A DNA stretch of 64,000 nucleotides, taken from Pseudomonas oryzagri. GTDB lineage: Bacteria; Pseudomonadota; Gammaproteobacteria; Pseudomonadales; Pseudomonadaceae. The translations under genes were made by a program, and so were the position numbers. Below, piece by piece: positions 57,143-64,000 of this stretch. Position 1 is the first letter of the stretch, and each line of letters begins with the position of its first letter. A model generated the notes under the pieces. That model worked only from the letters and a program-made list of their open reading frames with translations. It was not told where the DNA came from and searched no databases. Location of the stretch: the NCBI RefSeq assembly GCF_020831405.1, contig NZ_JAJHPU010000043.1:606836-670835 (forward strand), given 5' to 3'.

Positions 57143-58135
57143 TTAGCGCAGGTCGGCGTTCTTGTCCCAGCTGACGCGGCGCTGGAGCAGGAGCATGAGG
57201 CGGTCGAGGACGAAGCCGATCAGGCCGATGGTCAGCACGGCGACCATGATGCGGCCGAGGGAGTTGGAGCTGCCGTTCTGGAACTCGTCCCAGATGAATT
57301 TGCCGAGGCCCGGGTTCTGCGCCAGCATCTCGGCGGCGATCAGCACCATCCAGCCGGTGGCCAGCGACAGGCGCAGGCCGGTGAAGATCATCGGGATGGC
57401 GGCGGGCAGCACGATGCGGCGCACGTGGTCGAGCGGCGACAGGCTGAGCACGCGGCTGACGTTGAGCAGGTCCTTGTCGAGGGCGGCGACGCCGACCGTG
57501 GTGTTGATCACCGTCGGCCACAGGCAGCACAGCGCCACGGTGAACGCCGAGGTGACGAAGGACTTGGCCAGCAGCGGATCGGCGCTGGTGTAGACGGCGC
57601 TGACCACCATGGTCACCAGCGGCAGCCAGGCCAGCGGCGAAACCGGCTTGAACACCTGGATCAGCGGGTTGATGGCGGTGTAGATCGGCTTGCTCAGTCC
57701 GCAGACGATGCCCAGCGGGATGGCCAGCAGCGAGGCGATGGCGAAGCCGCTCATCACCGTGTACAGGCTGGTGAGGATCTGCTTGAAGAAGGTCGGCTTG
57801 CCGGTATAGGGACGCACGGTGACCTTGGCGTCGGGATCCTTGGCCAGGCGTTCGGCGTTGCGCACTTCCTGGCGCTCGTAGAACTCGTCGGCCTTGCGCT
57901 GCTCGGCGAAGTGCTCCTCGACCAGGCTGGAGAACTGGCTGGCCACCTGCACCGGGCCGGGGAACTTGCCCAGGCTGGTATCGATGCTGCCGGCGACGAC
58001 CTGCCAGAACATCAGGAAAACCAGGATGCCGGCGGCGGGCAGCAGCAGGATGGGTGTCCAGCGCTGGACCAGCGCGGCCTTCTGGGCGGACTTGATGGTG
58101 TCCTTGATCGGTTGGGCGACGGCGGGGTTGCTCAT
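57143..58135 (-). CDS. nrtB: Nitrate ABC transporter permease
   Basis: 330 aa with six or seven helices and a long hydrophilic periplasmic insertion after TM1 (about 75-110, EEHFAEQRKADEFYERQEVRNAERLAKDPDAK). The EAA-type coupling segment is LLNVSRVLSLSPLDHVRRIVLPAAIP. The ATG at 58135 (MSNPAVAQP) follows AGAGGA. An in-frame ATG 21 codons earlier would overlap the end of nrtA, so it is unlikely. Partners nrtA and nrtD flank it closely. Confidence 0.93.
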   Translation of the reverse strand: MSNPAVAQPIKDTIKSAQKAALVQRWTPILLLPAAGILVFLMFWQVVAGSIDTSLGKFPGPVQVASQFSSLVEEHFAEQRKADEFYERQEVRNAERLAKDPDAKVTVRPYTGKPTFFKQILTSLYTVMSGFAIASLLAIPLGIVCGLSKPIYTAINPLIQVFKPVSPLAWLPLVTMVVSAVYTSADPLLAKSFVTSAFTVALCCLWPTVINTTVGVAALDKDLLNVSRVLSLSPLDHVRRIVLPAAIPMIFTGLRLSLATGWMVLIAAEMLAQNPGLGKFIWDEFQNGSSNSLGRIMVAVLTIGLIGFVLDRLMLLLQRRVSWDKNADLR

Positions 58136-58194
58136 CGTCTGTTCCTCTGTGCAGTGGGGAGCCGGCGTGGCCGGCTCCCGGGACGGGTCGGGCA

Positions 58195-59565
58195 TCACAG
58201 GCTGGAGTCGGACTTCAGGCCGATCTTGAAGCTCTGGATGTACGCATTCGGCTGGCGCCCGTCGTAGGTGATGCCGTCGATGAACTCGTTGGTCGGTGCG
58301 CGGAAGCCTTCCTCGCTGGCCGGCGGGAAGTCGGCGGCCTGCGCCTTGCCCTCGGCGACCAGCTCGGCGGCGGCGCTCTGGTAGGTTTGCGGCTGGTAGA
58401 CCTTTTTGGCGGTCTCGAAGTACCAGCTGTCCGGCTTGGTCTCGCCGATCTGCCCCCAGCGGCGCATCTGGGTCAGGTACCAGATGGCGTCGGAGTAGTA
58501 GGGGTAGGTCGCGTTGTGACGGAAGAACACGTTGAAGTCCGGTACGTCACGCTTGTCGCCCTTCTCGTACTCGAAGGTGCCGGTCATCGAGTTGGCGATC
58601 ACCTTGGCGTCGGCGCCGACGTACTCGGGACGCGAGAGGATCTCCACCGCTTCGGCGCGGTTGGCGTTGTTGTTCTCGTCCAGCCACTTGGCGGCGCGGA
58701 TCAGCGCCTTGACCAGGCGCTTGTGGGTTTCCGGGTTGGCGTCGGCCCAGGCCTTGGAAACGCCGAACACCTTGTCCGGGTTGTTCTTCCAGATGTGCAC
58801 GTCGGCCACCACCGGCACGCCGATGCCCTTGAACACCGCCTGCTGGTTCCACGGCTCGCCCACGCAGTAGCCGCTGATGGTGCCGGCCTCCATGGTCGCC
58901 GGCATCTGCGGCGGCGGGGTCACCGAGAGCAGGGCGTCGGCGTTGATCTGGCCGCTGGTGTCGCCTTTTTCCGGGGCGTACAGGCCCGGGTTGATGCCGC
59001 CGGCGGCCAGCCAGTAGCGCAGCACGTAGTTGTGGGTGGAGACCGGGAACACCATGCCCAGGTTGAACGGCTTGCCCTGGGCCTTGTACTTGTCGATCAC
59101 CGGCTTGAGCGCGTCGGCCTTGATCGGGTGGACCGGCTTGCCGTTTTCCATCGGCACGTGCTTCTTCATTTCCTCCCAGACGGCGTTGGACACGGTGATG
59201 CCCTTGCCGTTGAGGTCCATGGAGAAGGCGGTGACCACCTCGGCCTTGGTGCCGAAGCCGATGGTGGCGCCCAGCGGCTGGCCGGCCAGCATGTGCGCGC
59301 CGTCCAGTTCGCCGGTGATCACCCGGTCGAGCAGCACCTTCCAGTTGGCCTGCGCCTCGAGGGTGACGTAGAGGCCTTCGTCCTCGAAGAAGCCCTTCTC
59401 GTAGGCGATGGCCAGCGGGGCCATGTCGGTGAGCTTGATGAAGCCGAGCTTGAGTTGTTCCTTTTCCGGATCGGCGGCCAGGGCAATGGCGCTGCCAAGA
59501 AGCAGGCTGGCGGCGCAGGTCAGCTTGGCCAGGGTGTTTTTGATGGAGCGACGGCGATCGTGCAT
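58195..59565 (-). CDS. nrtA: Nitrate ABC transporter substrate-binding protein
   Basis: 456 aa. Signal sequence [31 protein letters not shown] with cleavage near residue 31. The NrtA fold includes [57 protein letters not shown] and [18 protein letters not shown]. The ATG at 59565 has AGGGA upstream. First gene of nrtA-nrtB-nrtD. Its leader holds the sigma-54/ANTAR/terminator module. Related to NasS (62339-63550), which lacks a signal peptide. Also called nasF. Confidence 0.94.
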   Translation of the reverse strand: MHDRRRSIKNTLAKLTCAASLLLGSAIALAADPEKEQLKLGFIKLTDMAPLAIAYEKGFFEDEGLYVTLEAQANWKVLLDRVITGELDGAHMLAGQPLGATIGFGTKAEVVTAFSMDLNGKGITVSNAVWEEMKKHVPMENGKPVHPIKADALKPVIDKYKAQGKPFNLGMVFPVSTHNYVLRYWLAAGGINPGLYAPEKGDTSGQINADALLSVTPPPQMPATMEAGTISGYCVGEPWNQQAVFKGIGVPVVADVHIWKNNPDKVFGVSKAWADANPETHKRLVKALIRAAKWLDENNNANRAEAVEILSRPEYVGADAKVIANSMTGTFEYEKGDKRDVPDFNVFFRHNATYPYYSDAIWYLTQMRRWGQIGETKPDSWYFETAKKVYQPQTYQSAAAELVAEGKAQAADFPPASEEGFRAPTNEFIDGITYDGRQPNAYIQSFKIGLKSDSSL

Positions 59566-59590
59566 GGTGATTTCCCTAAGGTCAGAAACG

Positions 59591-59648
59591 AAAAAAGACG
59601 TCGCAAACGAGCCGATCATGCTGGGATCAGCTGGCTTTTGACGTCTTT
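59591..59648 (-). terminator. Leader terminator (attenuator) of nrtABD
   Basis: Minus strand AAGACGTC...GACGTCTTTTTT closing a longer imperfect stem. The 5' arm overlaps ANTAR hairpin P2. It is 26 nt before the nrtA ATG. Confidence 0.88.
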
Positions 59649-59681
59649 GTCAGTTCGTCCCGATCACCGCCGTTGGCGATC
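59639..59681 (-). promoter_or_regulatory. NasT (ANTAR) RNA target in the nrtA leader
   Basis: P1 GATCGCC-AACGGC-GGTGATC (59662-59681; 7 bp including one G-U) and P2 TGAC-AAAGAC-GTCA (59639-59652). Both loops keep A1 and G4. Confidence 0.88.
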
Positions 59682-59704
59682 CGAAGACGGATGTACGGTG
59701 ACTG

Positions 59705-59723
59705 TTGCAAGTGGCTTGCCAGG
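59705..59723 (-). promoter_or_regulatory. Sigma-54 promoter of nrtABD
   Basis: Minus strand CCTGGCAAGCCACTTGCAA, with GG-N10-GC spacing and a consensus TTGCA at -12. Upstream, 59724-59900 shows no gene. No clear NtrC palindrome was found there. Confidence 0.87.
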
Positions 59724-59900
59724 TTTTTCGTCGATGGCCGGATTATCTGAGTCGCATGGAAAAATGTTCGGAAAATCAGCGACTTGTAGTTTGTTGCGAA
59801 GAAGCGGGAGGGCGCGGTCAGGGGCGTTCGGAGAGGGGGTGGGGCGGCGGTGCGCGTGTTGCGGGCGGCTCGTGCGCTATTGGTGCGCGTCAGGCGGGGG

Positions 59901-59929
59901 CACCGACGCCCGCTTTGCGGGCGTCGGTG
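59901..59929 (-). terminator. Hairpin downstream of alaC
   Basis: Perfect 13-bp stem CACCGACGCCCGC / GCGGGCGTCGGTG with a three-base loop, 7 bp past the alaC stop. No T-run follows. Confidence 0.6.
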
Positions 59930-59936
59930 GTCAACT

Positions 59937-61160
59937 TCAGGGCTCCTTGCGGGCCTTGGCCTCGAGCAGGCCGTCGGCGCGGAACATCGCCTTGATGCCG
60001 CGGATCGCCTGGCGGGTGCGGTCCTGGTTCTCGATCAGCGCGAAGCGCACGTGGTCGTCGCCGTAGTCGCCGAAGCCGATGCCCGGCGAGACGCACACCT
60101 TGGCCTCGGCCAGCAGCTTCTTGGAGAACTCCAGCGAGCCGAGATGGGCGTAGGCCTCCGGGATCTTCGCCCAGATGTACATGGATGCCTTGGGCTTCTC
60201 GACCATCCAGCCGATCTCGTGCAGCCCCTTGACCAGCACGTTGCGGCGTTCGCGGTACTGCTCGGCGATGTCGCGCACGCACTGCTGGTCGCCTTCCAGC
60301 GCAGCGATGGCAGCCACCTGCAGCGGGGTGAAGGTGCCGTAGTCGTGGTAGCTCTTGATCCGCGCCAGGGCGCTCACCAGTTCCTGGTTGCCGACCATGA
60401 AGCCGATCCGCCAGCCGGCCATGTTGTAGCTCTTCGACAGGGTGAAGAACTCCACGGCGACGTCCTTGGCGCCCGGCACCTGCATGATCGACGGCGCTTT
60501 CCAGCCGTCGTAGACGATGTCGGCGTAGGCCAGGTCGTGCACCACGAGGATGCCGTGCTGCTTGGCCAGCGCTACCACACGCTCGAAGAAGTCCAGCTCC
60601 ACGCACTGCGCAGTGGGGTTGGAGGGGAAGCCGATGATCATCATCTTCGGCTTGGGGATCGCCTCGCGGATCGCCCGTTCCAGCTCGGCGAAGAAGTCCA
60701 CGCCGGGCACCAGCGGCACCGAGCGCACCTGGGCGCCGGCGATCACCGCGCCATAGATGTGGATCGGGTAGCTGGGATTGGGCACCAGCACGGTGTCGCC
60801 ATGGTCGAGGGTGGCCAGCATCAGGTGCGCCAGGCCTTCCTTGGAGCCGATGGTGACGATGGCTTCGCTGTCCGGATCGATCTCCACGTCGTAGCGATCC
60901 TTGTACCAGCGCGAGATGGCGCGGCGCAGGCGCGGGATGCCGCGGGAGGTGGAGTAGCCGTGGGTGTCTTCGCGCTGGGCGACCTGCACCATCTTCTCGA
61001 CGATGTGCGGCGGCGTGGCGCCGTCGGGATTGCCCATGCTGAAGTCGATGATGTCCTCGCCACGGCGGCGGGCGGCCATCTTCAGCTCGGCGGTGATATT
61101 GAAGACGTAGGGGGGGAGACGATCGATGCGCGCAAAACGGCGCTTGGCTTGTTCGGCCAT
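59937..61160 (-). CDS. alaC: Alanine transaminase (AlaC type)
   Basis: PLP-dependent class I aminotransferase converting pyruvate and glutamate to alanine. 407 aa. N-terminal [34 protein letters not shown] is diagnostic of AlaC. The PLP-lysine motif is [25 protein letters not shown] and [22 protein letters not shown] are also present. It lies among nitrate genes but has no ANTAR leader, so it is probably regulated separately. Divergent from a small unknown gene. Confidence 0.93.
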   Translation of the reverse strand: MAEQAKRRFARIDRLPPYVFNITAELKMAARRRGEDIIDFSMGNPDGATPPHIVEKMVQVAQREDTHGYSTSRGIPRLRRAISRWYKDRYDVEIDPDSEAIVTIGSKEGLAHLMLATLDHGDTVLVPNPSYPIHIYGAVIAGAQVRSVPLVPGVDFFAELERAIREAIPKPKMMIIGFPSNPTAQCVELDFFERVVALAKQHGILVVHDLAYADIVYDGWKAPSIMQVPGAKDVAVEFFTLSKSYNMAGWRIGFMVGNQELVSALARIKSYHDYGTFTPLQVAAIAALEGDQQCVRDIAEQYRERRNVLVKGLHEIGWMVEKPKASMYIWAKIPEAYAHLGSLEFSKKLLAEAKVCVSPGIGFGDYGDDHVRFALIENQDRTRQAIRGIKAMFRADGLLEAKARKEP

Positions 61161-61326
61161 GATTTCCTCAGAAGACGTAAGCGCCCGGAACCGTCCGAGC
61201 GACGTTGGCCAGTGCGCTGGCCTGCCGGAGCACCATACGCTGGCCGACCAGCGGCTGCAAGCGTCTGGCGAGAAGCTGGCGCGGTTAGTGCTGGGAGTTC
61301 GTCCTTCCAGTCACAGAGTGCAGTTC

Positions 61327-61626
61327 ATGAAAGCAGTCAGTCTCAGGATAGGCACGCAACGCTCGGTTGGCAGCGAGTTTCTCGACACCCAGTTCGGTAG
61401 CAAGAAATTCAGCATCACGGTGACCAGGAGCCCCGACCAGCTGGTCGCCGACCGCGCCCTGCCGGAGGGCGCCGACGTGCAGGTGGCGGTGCTGGACAAT
61501 CCGTTCCGCCTGACCCGCGACCTGACCAATATCCTCGGCTCGGCGCGTTCGGGCGACTCGCTGGTGCTGGTCTGCGGGGGCGACAAGCTGTACCGGGCGA
61601 CGCTGAAGTTTCTCGGTCTGGCTTGA
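61327..61626 (+). CDS. Small protein of unknown function, 99 aa
   Basis: A soluble 99-aa protein (MKAVSLRIGTQRSVGSEF ... LVLVCGGDKLYRATLKFLGLA), alternating polar and hydrophobic, with no signal peptide or helix. It could be a compact beta-type fold. The ATG at 61327 is chosen because the sequence upstream in the same open frame (from 61126) is the antisense of alaC and its spacer. The ribosome-binding site is weak. Divergent from alaC across ~165 bp, and convergent with nasT. No family recognised. Confidence 0.6.
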   Translation: MKAVSLRIGTQRSVGSEFLDTQFGSKKFSITVTRSPDQLVADRALPEGADVQVAVLDNPFRLTRDLTNILGSARSGDSLVLVCGGDKLYRATLKFLGLA

Positions 61627-61697
61627 AGCGGCGGGAGCCTGGCGGCTGTAGCGATCGCGCCATGCTGGCGGGCGATGTCGGGGTTGCGACAGATGCG

Positions 61698-61721
61698 GTG
61701 CCCACGCGGCAGCGTGGACAC
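61698..61721 (-). terminator. Hairpin downstream of nasT
   Basis: GTGTCCACGC / GCGTGGGCAC 10-bp stem (one G-U) and TGCC loop, 24 bp past the nasT stop. Shares the GTGCCCACGC palindrome with 54032-54059. Confidence 0.5.
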
Positions 61722-61744
61722 CCTCGGGGAGAGCGGGTGGGGTG

Positions 61745-62323
61745 TCAGTTGCCCAGCATCTCGTGCATCGAGATGATCTGCTCGGCCACCTGGATCAGCT
61801 TCTGCTGCTTGCTCATCGCCTGGCGGCGCATCAGGGTGTAGGCGTCTTCCTCGTTGCACTGGCGCATCTTCATCAACAGGCCCTTGGCCAGTTCGATGCG
61901 CTTGCGCTCGGCGAGCTGCTGGTCGCGGGCGTTGAGCTGGGCGCGCAGGGCCTGGTCGCTCTCGAAGCGGGCCATGGCCACGTCGAGGATCGGTTGCAGG
62001 CGCTGGGCGTGGATGCCTTCGACGATGTAGGCGCTGACCCCGGACTGGATGGCCTGGCGCATCACGCCGGGGTCGTGCTCGTCGGTGAACATGACGATGG
62101 GGTGCGGCTGGTCGCGGCTGAGCAGGCAGACCTGCTCCATCATGTCGCGGCCGGGCGATTCGCTGTCGATGAGGATGACGTCCGGACGCACGGCGGCCAC
62201 CCGCGCCGGCAGGTCGACGGTCAGGCCGGACTCGTCGATCACCTCGAAGCCGGCCTCGTTCAGCGCGGTCTTCAGGCGGCCGACCTTCTTCGCGGTGTCG
62301 TTGATCAGGAGGATGCGCAGCAT
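61745..62323 (-). CDS. nasT: ANTAR-domain antiterminator NasT
   Basis: 192 aa. Receiver-like domain (1-120), then a helical linker and an ANTAR RNA-binding domain (about 131-187, LAERKRIELAKGLLMKMRQCNEEDAYTLMRRQAMSKQQKL). The receiver keeps Asp53 (ILIDSESPG) and Thr80. However, the first acidic pair is Asn8-Asp9 and the conserved Lys is replaced (AYIVEG), so phosphorylation control is doubtful. Binds the paired hexaloop hairpins in the four leaders of this window when released by NasS. It starts 15 bp after nasS (GGAG before ATG). Confidence 0.95.
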   Translation of the reverse strand: MLRILLINDTAKKVGRLKTALNEAGFEVIDESGLTVDLPARVAAVRPDVILIDSESPGRDMMEQVCLLSRDQPHPIVMFTDEHDPGVMRQAIQSGVSAYIVEGIHAQRLQPILDVAMARFESDQALRAQLNARDQQLAERKRIELAKGLLMKMRQCNEEDAYTLMRRQAMSKQQKLIQVAEQIISMHEMLGN

Positions 62324-62338
62324 AGGCAGGCTCCGGGG

Positions 62339-63550
62339 TCAAAGGGCCAGCGACTGGCGTTCGGCCAGCGCGTGCAGGGCGAAGCTGTGGGCATAGGCGA
62401 CCGGATCGCTGCCGTCCCAGACCTTGCCGTCTTCCAGTATGGAGCGACGCATCGGCTGCGGCACGGCGATGCCCAAGGCGCTGGCGGCCTCGCGGTACAG
62501 CTCGAGTTGATGCACCTGGCTGGCCAGCTCATGGTACTGCGGATCGTCGCGCAGGAAACCCCAGCGGCGGAACTGGGTCAGGAACCAGATGCCATCGGAC
62601 AGGTAGGGCATGTTCACCGCGCCGTCGGCGAAGAAGCGCAGCGGGTGGGCGTCCAGCCAGGCATGGCCGAGGCCGTCCTGGTAGTGGCCGAGGAAGCGCG
62701 GCTCGAGGGTACTCACCGGTGCGTTGACGAACTCGGCGGCGCTGAGCAGCTGGGCGGTGCTGCGGCGGTTCTCCACGCTCTCGTCGATGAAGCGACTGGC
62801 CTCGAGCAGGGCCATGGTCAAGGCGCGGGCGCTGTTCGGGCATTCTTCGACGAACTCGCGGGTGACGCCCAGGACCTTCTCCGGGTGATCCGGCCAGATC
62901 GACTGGCTGGTGGCGATGGTGAAGCCGAGATTCTCGTCCACCGCGTGGGCACCCCAGGGATCGCCGGCGCAGAAGCCGTCGATGCGTCCGGCGCGCAGGT
63001 GGGCGACCATCTGCGCCGGCGGCACCACCACGCTGTGCACGTCGCGCAGTGGGTGGATGCCCTGGCTCGCCAGCCAGTAGTACAGCCACATGGCGTGGGT
63101 GCCGGTGGGGAAGGTATGGGCGAAGGTCAGGCGTGCACCGCTCTGGTGCGTGCGCTGGCGCAGTGCTTCGCCAGTGGTCACGCCGGCCCCGCGCAGGGCG
63201 CTGCTCAGGTTGATCGACTGGCCGTTCTGGTTGAGGCCCATGAGGATGGCCATGGCGGTGGCCGGGCTGCCGAGGCCGAGGTGGATGCCGTAGATCTGGC
63301 CGTAGAGCATCTGCGCGGCGTCCAGCTGGCCGCTGAGCAGCTTGTCGCGCAGGCCGGCCCAGGACGCCTGGCGGCGCAGGTTGAGGGTGAGGCCGTAGGG
63401 TTGGGCGAAGCCTTGGGTGGCGGCGACGATGAGGGGCGCCGAGTCGGCCAGGGCCATGAAGCCGAGGTCGAGAACGTTCTTTTCCGGAGCATCCGAGCCG
63501 GCGGCCCAGGCCAGGGCGTCAGGGCGAGGCGTTGCTTGGTGGTCGGTCAT
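62339..63550 (-). CDS. nasS: Cytoplasmic nitrate/nitrite sensor NasS
   Basis: 403 aa, related to the NrtA binding protein. Matching blocks are LDLGFMALADSAPLIVAATQGF, FCAGDPWGAHAV and YLSDGIWFLTQFRRWGFL, comparable with [16 protein letters not shown] of NrtA. No signal peptide, so it stays in the cytoplasm. In the family it holds NasT in an inactive complex until nitrate or nitrite binds. The ATG at 63550 (MTDHQATPRPD) is chosen because the open frame upstream runs through the leader terminator and ANTAR hairpins. First gene of nasST. Confidence 0.95.
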   Translation of the reverse strand: MTDHQATPRPDALAWAAGSDAPEKNVLDLGFMALADSAPLIVAATQGFAQPYGLTLNLRRQASWAGLRDKLLSGQLDAAQMLYGQIYGIHLGLGSPATAMAILMGLNQNGQSINLSSALRGAGVTTGEALRQRTHQSGARLTFAHTFPTGTHAMWLYYWLASQGIHPLRDVHSVVVPPAQMVAHLRAGRIDGFCAGDPWGAHAVDENLGFTIATSQSIWPDHPEKVLGVTREFVEECPNSARALTMALLEASRFIDESVENRRSTAQLLSAAEFVNAPVSTLEPRFLGHYQDGLGHAWLDAHPLRFFADGAVNMPYLSDGIWFLTQFRRWGFLRDDPQYHELASQVHQLELYREAASALGIAVPQPMRRSILEDGKVWDGSDPVAYAHSFALHALAERQSLAL

Positions 63551-63572
63551 CGCATTTGTTCCATCGCTGAAC

Positions 63573-63623
63573 AAAAAAACGCCGTATCGATCATCGCGCG
63601 AGGCGACAGCCGAATACGACGCC
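63573..63623 (-). terminator. Leader terminator (attenuator) of nasST
   Basis: Minus strand CGTCGTAT...ATACGGCG (8 bp, one G-U) followed by TTTTTTTG, 23 nt before the nasS ATG. Its 5' arm overlaps ANTAR hairpin P2. Confidence 0.85.
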
Positions 63624-63651
63624 ATTGTCGTGAACGACTCCGCCGTTGGAG
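63616..63651 (-). promoter_or_regulatory. NasT (ANTAR) RNA target in its own operon leader
   Basis: P1 CTCC-AACGGC-GGAG (63638-63651) and P2 ACGAC-AATGGC-GTCGT (63616-63631), both with A1/G4 loops. Implies autoregulation of nasST by NasT. Confidence 0.87.
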
Positions 63652-63670
63652 CGTTCTGATGATGAGCTTT

Positions 63671-63688
63671 AAGCAAGCCGCATGCCAG
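63671..63688 (-). promoter_or_regulatory. Sigma-54 promoter of nasST
   Basis: Minus strand GCTGGCATGCGGCTTGCT: GG-N10-GC with TTGCT at -12. Only ~34 bp separate it from the acnB terminator, so any enhancer would lie near or within the end of acnB. Confidence 0.82.
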
Positions 63689-63722
63689 CGTTGGCCTGCG
63701 GCCAGTGCAGGATGCAGGAAAG

Positions 63723-63751
63723 AAAAAGCCCCGCACGGGGCGGGGCTTTTT
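63723..63751 (-). terminator. Rho-independent terminator of acnB
   Basis: AAAAAGCCCCGC / GCGGGGCTTTTT perfect 12-bp stem with a five-base loop. T-rich on either strand; on the minus strand it follows acnB by 27 bp. Confidence 0.92.
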
Positions 63752-63778
63752 CCTACAGCGGTTTAGCGCTTACCGGAC

Positions 63779-64000
63779 TCAGGCCTGCAGCACCGGGATG
63801 TTGGCCTTGGCGGCAGCATCCTTGTACTCGGCGATCTGGTCGAAGGACAGGTAGCGGTAGATGTCGGCAGCCATGCTGTCGATGTTCTGCGCGTAGCCCA
63901 TGTACTCCTCGACGGTCGGCAGCTTGCCGAGGATGGAGGCGACCGCCGCCAGCTCGGCCGAGGCCAGGAACACGTTGGTCGCATCGCCCAGACGGTTCGG
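63779..64000 (-). CDS. acnB: Aconitate hydratase B, C-terminal end (partial)
   Basis: The last 73 residues of a gene that extends beyond the right edge. The frame is open to base 64000 and reads PNRLGDATNVFLASAELAAVASILGKLPTVEEY, then YRYLSFDQIAEY. This is the characteristic AcnB C terminus. AcnB isomerises citrate to isocitrate; the Fe-S cysteines lie outside the window. It neighbours nasS as in P. aeruginosa, and ends with a strong terminator. Confidence 0.93.
   Translation of the reverse strand, partial: PNRLGDATNVFLASAELAAVASILGKLPTVEEYMGYAQNIDSMAADIYRYLSFDQIAEYKDAAAKANIPVLQA

Overview
This high-GC window has the gene content, gene order and regulatory style of a Pseudomonas sensu lato chromosome. 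The first ~30 kb follow the P. aeruginosa order gltA-sdhCDAB-sucAB-lpd-sucCD-brnQ ... htpG ... fabBA-hybrid kinase ... gpsA. The last ~19 kb follow the P. aeruginosa order cobA-nitrate reductase-nirD-nirB-kinase-nasA ... nasT-nasS-acnB (recalled from memory, not searched). A ModG plus ModE-BC locus, and an added ABC nitrate transporter, point towards the P. stutzeri/Azotobacter side of the group. Species is not determined.

Layout. 1-1024: the 3' end of a beta-hydroxyacid dehydrogenase and a small cysteine-cluster protein. 1110-14159: a TCA-cycle block, with gltA divergent from sdhCDAB-sucAB-lpd-sucCD and hairpins between transcription segments. 14258-22813: brnQ, small envelope proteins, htpG behind a heat-shock-type promoter, then fabAB. 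23019-27984: a three-gene unit of TonB-dependent receptor, periplasmic binding protein and hybrid histidine kinase. 28140-35832: gpsA, sixA and several envelope or unknown-function genes. 36020-41593: selenium (selD-selU) and molybdenum (modG / modE-modB-modC, with modA absent) genes. 41660-44831: membrane proteins, a cytochrome c and an AEC carrier. 45115-63688: nitrate assimilation. 63779-64000: the 3' end of acnB.

Main regulatory feature. Four minus-strand transcription units in the nitrate region (nirB-nirD-nasC-cobA; the MFS transporter nasA; the nrt ABC operon; nasS-nasT) begin with the same module. Each has a -24/-12 sigma-54 promoter, then two short hairpins with A1/G4 hexanucleotide loops (the ANTAR RNA target), then an intrinsic terminator whose 5' arm overlaps the second hairpin. 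NasT carries a C-terminal ANTAR domain and NasS is a leaderless cytoplasmic NrtA-like protein. The sequence therefore supports a double gate: nitrogen limitation through sigma-54/NtrC, and nitrate or nitrite through NasS-NasT antitermination. The sensor operon appears to carry the same gate. Molybdenum and siroheme genes in the same window supply cofactors for the nitrate and nitrite reductases.

Other points of interest: modA is missing from the mod operon; a C8 tract lies in the first codons of the TonB receptor; two intergenic elements share CGTAGGGTG/CACCCTACG ends; an unusual cytochrome c follows the nitrate ABC operon; and a 34-codon membrane peptide gene lies next to the AEC carrier.
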